Shown: positions 57,776 through 64,000 of the stretch, piece by piece
Layout of the letters: every line of letters begins with the position of its first letter
How positions within the stretch are numbered: the first letter of the stretch is position 1
Program-made: the position numbers and the translations under genes
Assembly: GCA_009801085.1 (NCBI GenBank)
Contig: VNWV01000008.1
Location: forward strand, 496,001-560,000
Direction of reading: 5' to 3'
DNA length: 64,000 nt
DNA from: Lasiodiplodia sp. COLG20
Lineage: Eukaryota > Ascomycota > Dothideomycetes > Botryosphaeriales > Botryosphaeriaceae
The notes under the pieces: model-generated
The model's database searches: none
What the model saw: the letters and a program-made list of their open reading frames with translations, nothing else
Told to the model about the DNA's origin: nothing

Positions 57776-60277
57776 CTAGTACAACCCGACATTAGCGTAA
57801 GCGTCAATTGGATCCAGAGGATTTGCCAGTCCAAGAAATTCAATGATGTCTTGGAAGCTGTCGGAAACCGTGTCGAGACCCGTCTGTTGCAGTCATTAGT
57901 GTGAATATTCGGGGGCACGGGCCTAGAAAGGCTTACAAATAAATCTTTGTCAGAAGTAGCTTCGAGTTGTGTTGTCTCAGGATGGTACGCGTGTGGCGTG
58001 GAGTGGGCGGGCGTAGCCATGGACGACCGTCTCGCATGGGTCTACCAGAATTAACACAAAGTCGGAATTATTTAGTAGAAGTCTGTAACATACCTGACTT
58101 TGCGCTGGAGAATTTACAGAGGGAGTCTTGGGGGTTGTGATGAAGGTGCATGACTCATCCACGACGTTAACGACCTCTTTCATGTATTCAGAAGTCTTGT
58201 GCGGCCAAGTCTTGGACTTGACAAGACCAATGGCCAAACAAAGTAGAAGATATTCACCGTGCCATTGGCCGACGTATAATAGCCTTTGGGTGAGAACTTT
58301 AAGTGCAGACTTGAGTAAAGGTTTGATGAGGGCGACGTAGCCGGTAAGCTGGCTCAAACCGGGAATACCTATTGGCATTAGTATTGGGGCAGTAGCAGTG
58401 GGAGTAGAGAAGTTTACCTGGCTGTATGGGCTGATAGATCTCATTGCACACAGCCAGCGCAGCTTGGAAGACATCATCGACTTTGAGGCAAACAGACAAA
58501 TTGCCCTGCTCCAACAGACCCTGGTGTTCACTCAATATATCTATTGCAACTTCGGCGCATGCCTTTTTGTAATGGGGGAATCGTTGTTGCAACGGGCCCT
58601 GCAGTGCGAATGGCAAGTAGATCATGAGGAGGTACTTTCGCAGCTTCGCTCGGGAGATGTCTATCCAATGGGCGTGTCGATCTGAAGATGTTGGACTGCC
58701 GACAGGACTCTGTGAAAACTCGGAGATTGCCATGATGTGCTGTTTCAATTTTCCTTCTTGCTCGGCAGTTCTTTGTCCCGTGGCCTCGGGGACGTTGGAG
58801 TTGAGCATACAACAGATTTCGACCCTCAGGCCAAGTGACCGGGCCATCTCCAAGTAACGGGGTACGCTGGACCTTTGGCCGCCGTTCTGTGTGTATAGAT
58901 GATGTGTAGCATCTGCCAGCCGAGAATATTCTGACACAGGAATAGCGGGCACCATTCCGCTATCGACAGCAGTCAGGAGATCCAACTCGAGGACAGTAGT
59001 CCACAGGCTTCTGCATGACTCTTGCTCAGATCCCGGGCGCCACGCCTGAGCATGGAGACCGGCCAGCATGGAGATCCTGACCAGGGTGCCGGCGGTGGTC
59101 CATATCTGATCTCGGGCGAAGCCGTTGTACCTCTTGGCGAGAACCAACAGGCAGCCTAGCCGTACGGAATCGAGATCAGGCAGTTGAGTTCCTCTCGAGA
59201 GCAGCCAGCGCTCACTCAGGTGAATATAGCGTCGGATGCTAGTCTTCGCATTCTCAAGGATGGGGGACGGCTCTACAAGCTGGCTCGTGTATATGTTCAG
59301 AGTTGTGGCAATGATGAGAAGGAGGGTCATGAGCAGAAGAGGTGTAGGCGAGAAACGCGGGCCATCCCAAGCGGCCTCGTAGGAAGTGATGAACCTTTTC
59401 TCGTCCAGGATAGGATACTCCAGCTCAAACGAGTCAAAATAGGCAAAAACAAGGTGGTCCAGGGTCTCTTTTGGAGGAAGGCTGGCAATAACCGAAGTGA
59501 AGCCACAAGCGTCATTCCAGAGATCACGCGAGTCCATGTTGGAGGCTCGCCAAGCTTCAATGCGCTGCTTTAGCTTGGTGATCCTTTCAATGTGGTCGGA
59601 CTTGATGCGTGCCATGAAAGCAGGCATCTCAGTGAACTACCGACGGTCAGCCTTGGCAACGAGGTGCAACACAGGGGACGGACCTTGCACACGAGCATGG
59701 CAGGGTGAGTCAAGCCATAGCCACGATAGCTTCCAGGATAGACTAGAGCGTCGTCCTCAGCACGCAGGGCAGGCGGCAGCTGCGGGATCATGGGGGGCGT
59801 ATCATCTTGAGCAGGAGAGGCAGTGGCCGACTCGTCGTCAAGTACAGAGAAATTGCTCTGGCTCACGGCCTGGACGAGGATCTTCTCCAGTCTAGCCAGG
59901 CGCGACTCCAGATCTGGAGGAGTCTCGGCGTGGGGAATTGCATTCTGCGTGGCGTCGAGGGGGCTTCGGGTGGATCGCGGAGCTTCGTCGAATTGCCGAA
60001 TAGACCGAGCGGGAGCGGAATGGCTATAAACAGAGGCCTGCGGCTCTGCCTGGGCCAACTGCTGCTGATATGCCTGCGTTGAGGCTCGGGGGCGATTCTC
60101 AAGATAGATGCACGGCTGGTCCGGCCCGGTCTGCACACAGCGCCCACAACGTGGGCGCTCCTTGTCGCACTTGAGCTTACGGTCGCGGCACGTGACACAA
60201 CTGAGCGCCGGTCTTCTCTTCTTCTTCGGGCGCGGATTGAGGTCGGGCGGAAAAGGAGCTGACGAGATGGAATCCAT
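57776..60277 (-). CDS. Zn2Cys6 transcription factor with Fungal_trans domain
   Basis: Binuclear-zinc-cluster regulator. Five exons: 59684-60277, 58418-59636, 58094-58368, 57937-58041 and 57776-57883, giving 766 aa. The zinc cluster has Cys at 27, 30, 37, 44, 47 and 56, preceded by the basic RPKKKRRPALSC. A Gln/Ala-rich linker and a probable coiled-coil (DLESRLARLEKILVQAV) follow, then the middle homology domain with LVFAYFDSFELEYPILDEKRF and WTTAGTLVRISMLAGLH. The two short last exons encode a tail ending LDPIDAYANVGLY; their joins (QTHARRSSM and LFTGLDTVSD) keep the frame and have good borders. The layout suggests it could control the adjacent P450, but no direct evidence is present. Confidence 0.9.
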
Positions 60278-60813
60278 GATTATTGGGACTGGTTACAAGT
60301 TTGGAGCCATGATGTTTGCGATGACGGGAACAGCAGGACACGGCGCCGACTCACCGATCAGGTGCGGCCCTGCGCGGAGGAGGCCCGCATATGCCCGGTT
60401 GGCGCCGGCACGTGAAGCCCATCCCTAGACCGGTCGTCTACACGAAACTTTCCGCGCCCAGTACTCATTATCCAGCCTCCGGGGAGCTGCTATTTGTCAT
60501 ACTTTACTATGGGGCAAACTCAAATCCAACTCAATTCTTACCAACCACCACTCACCGGGACACAATCCAACCTTTTCAACCTCTATCACCAAAATTTAAT
60601 TTTTTACAACACCACAAAACTTTAAGAAAATAATATCTCATATAATTCTTATGCCTATAGTAGTATTAAGTTTCGACCAATTAGAAGGAAAAAATTGTAA
60701 AAACATTGCCCCGCACGCCCCGAGGGTTGAATGACGTCCTGACATTTTAGCAAGTTAGTATCTCAGAGAACTTTCGCAAAATTCCTGACATTACTACCCA
60801 GAATTCATGTAAA
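60278..60813. other. Intergenic, 536 bp
   Basis: Upstream of the Zn2Cys6 factor and 3' flank of the NACHT gene. CACGTG lies at about 60409, roughly 130 bp before the regulator's ATG. The part near 60590-60720 is strongly AT-rich. No gene seen. Confidence 0.5.
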
Positions 60814-63756
60814 CTACCAGCCAAAAAGCCTTTCCACTACCCAAGACATCGACCACTGTCCCTTTGCCGTCTCCCTTTCCTTCCGTTTCGTATCGACCAG
60901 GCTTTGCAAATTCGCAACCTCATCAGCAGCGAATGCATGAACAATCACTTCATCAACCCTCATCTTTGTTTCCTTTGCTCGCTGCCCTTCGCTTTGAACG
61001 ACATATGTGATGCATTTGCGGTCAACATCTGCCCCATTCTCTATAAGCAGCGCAAGTGCATGGCACCACGCACTGCGTTCGAGCTTTCGTTTCTTAATCA
61101 CCGCGTGCTTCTCGTAACACTTCGTGAGAAACAAGCTCCATGGGGTCTGGTAGTCATAGATGTGGATCTCTTGATTAGGGTCCCCACCTTTACTCAGGAG
61201 AAGTTCGACCATTTTTGCGTCTATTGGTTGGTCCTTGTCGAGAAGTCGCAGGTGATTTCCTAAAAGCGGTGTGATAATATTTGGGCGCAGAGCGTAGTCT
61301 AGCAATGGTCGATTCTTCTTGGCGCCGACAAGACTTGGGTCCTTGTCCAGCTTGTCTGCGACATAGAGACGAAGGTTCATTTGGATGGCAAGGGCAAGAA
61401 AGGAGTTGCCTCCATATTCTTGCAGAAGCCCTTTCGCTGGCTCCCGCCGGTTCGTCCAGTGAACGCTCAAGTCCTTTGTCTGCCCGATGTTGAAGCGGTC
61501 TAACTCGTCCAAGATGTTTGTCTGTGGCTGCGGGGGTATGAGCTGCTCAGCCGCACCAGCGTAAAACATCACTTGGTCGACAAGAGCAAAGAAGCTGTTC
61601 AACCTTTTGGAGCCACATTCATGGCCGAGCCCCTGAGGTAGCTTAAGCGACTTCACTAAAGCCAGTGAGATTTTGCAGAGTGCAACAGCAGGCTCGAAAG
61701 TCGGCTCATCCTGTATGCTCAGGTTTTTGATTTCCTCGGCCATGTCTTCAGACCTGAGAAAGTCTACCACGGTGCGATGAAGGAAGTCCACTCTATGTTT
61801 GAGGAATGAGTCGCCGTTGGGATCAACTGGTTGTACCTGCAAAAGGTCCTTCGCGTACTTTTCCAGCCGTATCGTCATCCGCCCGTGAATCTCCTCCAGC
61901 TCCGAATCGGTGATAGTTGGGAATTCCGGGTCTTCAAGAAAGTCCGAGTCACGCCATCCTTGCTCGAGAAAATGCAAAGCCAGCAATGACAGCGGCTCCA
62001 CGGCCTCTGACGTGACCCGCAGTACTCGCGCTGCTTTGTTCTTGTGTTTGATTCTCCCCCACATGAGCTTGAAGTAATCCTTCAGTTCTGGAGGAAATTG
62101 GACCAACTCTTCATACAAATCGTCCATCGTGCCATTGATACGAGCCTCAGAAAGGAGTTGGTCAATGACGAGCACAACCCAAAGGATCACCCCCTTGGCT
62201 CGTTCCGCGATTTCTGAGAACAGTCTCTCACATCCTGCGGGATTCTTCCTCCGTAAGTCTTGGAATTTTGGGTTCGCGCTCATTCTCTTATTGATGAGTC
62301 TCTCAATGTCCGTTTTTGTCAAGTCGTGAAGATAGAGTTTCCATTGACTGAGTTTGAAATGCTCTTCAAATTCGTTCCATGTGCGGCTGGAAATGCACAG
62401 CTTGATTCTGGTTGATGCACCGAGCTCATTGATCAACGCAAGGAGATGTTCAAGTCTTACGGACGGATCACTCGCATCGGACTCGTCCAAGCCGTCCACG
62501 AACAGGCATATTTTGACTGTCTCGATTTCCTGGTCCGCAAGCCTCTTAAACGCTTGCAGGAGTTCATCAAGATCCCATGGCTCCCCATGAGGCCAAAAAT
62601 CGATGCCAGTGCTGTCCTCTTCCCATCGAGAAGGGAAGGCAGTGGGAATTAGAGCTGGAGCTTGCTTGAGTATGTCAAACAACAGCGATCGAAGCATCCC
62701 TTCGCGACTTCTTTGAAGTTCTGTCCCGCCGACCCAGAAGAAATAATAGGCAGTGAGGACTCGCGTAGAACTAGCCCACTCGTGCAAAGCCTTTTCGGTT
62801 TCCTCTTTTCCGTCTTCTCCAAGAAACTTCATGAATGTTGATTTTCCGGAGCCTGCCTTCCCTGCAACCCAGAAAACTCCATCCTCGCAGCTTAACCAAT
62901 GCCGGAAGTTGGTTCTGATGCGACGCGCATTCTGGTCAATGTCTTCTGAGTCATTGTGGGCCCAATTGAATGTCTTTGGGAAATACCCTTTTATTTGCGT
63001 CTTTCGTGAGCGCATCTGCTCGAATTCTAAGCTCCTCATGATTCGGTTCTTCCTCTGTGATCTGGCGTTCTGATCTAGAAGGTCCAAAAGTTTGTTTCTC
63101 AAGCTCAAGACCTCACCATTAGTCTGTATGGTGAGACTCTTTTCTTTGCTGATGTTCTTTGCAAGCTGGAGCACTTCCACCTTAAGCGACTCCAGGCCTT
63201 TTGCTGTGTTGTCCTGGGCTGTCGTGAGGTCCCTAGTGTCTTTGGCCACTGAGTTGAGGGTTCTGAGTGCTTTGGATTGTTTATCACTGTCTTTTGTTAG
63301 CATAGAATGCAGCGGCTCCAACATGGGTGAGGTGCACCTGAGAAGAAATATCATATGTGTGGCCAACTGGCTCCGGGTTTTCTCGAGTCTATGATAAAGT
63401 TTCTCCATCTCGTTTGCCTTTCCTTGAGCTCGGATCGTTTGGCGGAAAGCCTGCCACTTTGGGTGATTGGTGTCTTGCGGGATTTTCAAGTTCGTGAAGA
63501 TTCTCTGAAGATCCACCGAGATGTTACAGCAGTTCTCAGCCAGGATCGTGAGCGGGCCTTGACCCTTAGAGTCCTCATCAACCAATGCGCCGGTCAAATT
63601 CTGCATATCGGCTACGACGATTTCGAGGCTTGTGTTCTCTTTTGTGGTGCCGTCCGGCGAGTGGTAGAGCTCTGACATTGTGGATGTGAGTTTTATGCAA
63701 TACTCTACGAACTGGGCAATGTTTGCCGCGAGGCCTAAAGCCGTTAGGGAATCCAT
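60814..63756 (-). CDS. NACHT-type NOD-like receptor with ankyrin-like C-terminus
   Basis: STAND NTPase of the fungal NLR type. One exon, 980 aa from the ATG at 63756. The frame is open to 63840 but without an ATG. The N-terminal 230 residues are helical and start MDSLTALGLAANIAQFVEY, typical of the HeLo-like/SesA-like effector domains found before fungal NACHT modules. The NACHT domain has Walker A GKAGSGKST (299-307) and Walker B LFVDGLDE (418-425), preceded by the conserved GVFWVAGK. A winged-helix-like region follows (VLRVTSEAVEPLSLLALHFLE). The last 200 residues hold degenerate ankyrin-like units (FLALAIQMNLRLYVADKL, VELLLSKGGDPNQE, ALLIENGADVDRKC). The exact N-terminal domain class is uncertain. 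Ligand and output are unknown; heterokaryon incompatibility or non-self recognition are possible roles by family. Confidence 0.88.
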   Translation of the reverse strand: MDSLTALGLAANIAQFVEYCIKLTSTMSELYHSPDGTTKENTSLEIVVADMQNLTGALVDEDSKGQGPLTILAENCCNISVDLQRIFTNLKIPQDTNHPKWQAFRQTIRAQGKANEMEKLYHRLEKTRSQLATHMIFLLRCTSPMLEPLHSMLTKDSDKQSKALRTLNSVAKDTRDLTTAQDNTAKGLESLKVEVLQLAKNISKEKSLTIQTNGEVLSLRNKLLDLLDQNARSQRKNRIMRSLEFEQMRSRKTQIKGYFPKTFNWAHNDSEDIDQNARRIRTNFRHWLSCEDGVFWVAGKAGSGKSTFMKFLGEDGKEETEKALHEWASSTRVLTAYYFFWVGGTELQRSREGMLRSLLFDILKQAPALIPTAFPSRWEEDSTGIDFWPHGEPWDLDELLQAFKRLADQEIETVKICLFVDGLDESDASDPSVRLEHLLALINELGASTRIKLCISSRTWNEFEEHFKLSQWKLYLHDLTKTDIERLINKRMSANPKFQDLRRKNPAGCERLFSEIAERAKGVILWVVLVIDQLLSEARINGTMDDLYEELVQFPPELKDYFKLMWGRIKHKNKAARVLRVTSEAVEPLSLLALHFLEQGWRDSDFLEDPEFPTITDSELEEIHGRMTIRLEKYAKDLLQVQPVDPNGDSFLKHRVDFLHRTVVDFLRSEDMAEEIKNLSIQDEPTFEPAVALCKISLALVKSLKLPQGLGHECGSKRLNSFFALVDQVMFYAGAAEQLIPPQPQTNILDELDRFNIGQTKDLSVHWTNRREPAKGLLQEYGGNSFLALAIQMNLRLYVADKLDKDPSLVGAKKNRPLLDYALRPNIITPLLGNHLRLLDKDQPIDAKMVELLLSKGGDPNQEIHIYDYQTPWSLFLTKCYEKHAVIKKRKLERSAWCHALALLIENGADVDRKCITYVVQSEGQRAKETKMRVDEVIVHAFAADEVANLQSLVDTKRKERETAKGQWSMSWVVERLFGW

Positions 63757-64000
63757 AATGGCACTGCTGGGCTCCAGCCCACAAAGATGAGAGATTGAAG
63801 AATTTTCCGACGAGGCTGAGATAGCGGGCTGGAAATTCAATGAGGGGCAAGCAGGGATTCAAATCTGTGTAACCTCAATTACACGTGCTGCCGGAACCAC
63901 GACTTTAGAGATAAAATGTTGAGACTGAGATTTTACGTATGGTACGGCATCAAAAATTTCAAGTTTCTAAGACAATACGATGAAAATATTACAGATTTTT
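63757..64000. other. Upstream region of the NACHT gene
   Basis: Contains CACGTG near 63882. Otherwise AT-rich, with no recognisable feature to the end of the window. Confidence 0.4.

Overview
This window is nuclear DNA from a filamentous ascomycete (Pezizomycotina). Most protein-coding genes carry short spliceosomal introns, usually 45 to 75 bp, with GT donors, CTAAC/CTGAC-like branch sites and AG acceptors. The gene families are also typical of these fungi: Zn2Cys6 regulators, a fungal rhodopsin-fold membrane protein, STAND/NLR proteins, a Baeyer-Villiger monooxygenase, a fungal P450 and an NRPS-like adenylating enzyme. I cannot name the species. There is one 100-N assembly gap (25526-25625). 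Exon joins below come from reading frames and splice signals and have not been checked against transcripts.

Layout. 1-1510: 3' part of a glucoamylase, followed by about 4.3 kb without a recognisable gene. 5827-11056: a divergent pair, an enoyl-CoA hydratase-like protein and a 998-residue protein that joins an adenylation domain to a six-segment membrane region and a C-terminal FAD/NAD-binding oxidoreductase-like part. 13542-16819: a PNP/NB-ARC/TPR NOD-like receptor spliced through a GC-AG intron. 17295-22563: a Baeyer-Villiger monooxygenase and a divergently oriented FAD monooxygenase, with clustered CGGAC motifs in front of the latter. 23348-23441: an intron-containing tRNA-Val(AAC). 24127-26952: an APH-fold kinase, the gap with its tandem repeat, and a rhodopsin-fold membrane protein. 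29086-42719: scattered accessory metabolic and regulatory genes (BAHD-like acyltransferase, sulfatase, GFA protein, Zn2Cys6 factor, FMN-dependent 2-hydroxyacid dehydrogenase, GNAT) separated by gene-poor stretches.

43486-54643 is a compact housekeeping block: TRAPP subunit Trs31, WD40 protein Swd2, mitochondrial carrier Oac1, an uncharacterised basic protein, 3-hydroxyisobutyryl-CoA hydrolase and mitochondrial EF-Tu. The last two are divergent and share a 445-bp promoter. 55217-63756 returns to accessory content, all on the minus strand: a P450, a Zn2Cys6 factor that may regulate it, and a NACHT-type NLR with ankyrin-like repeats.

The least ordinary content is the adenylation/membrane-oxidoreductase fusion with no visible carrier domain, the two different NLR architectures within 50 kb, and the CGGAC motif clusters upstream of the FAD monooxygenase.
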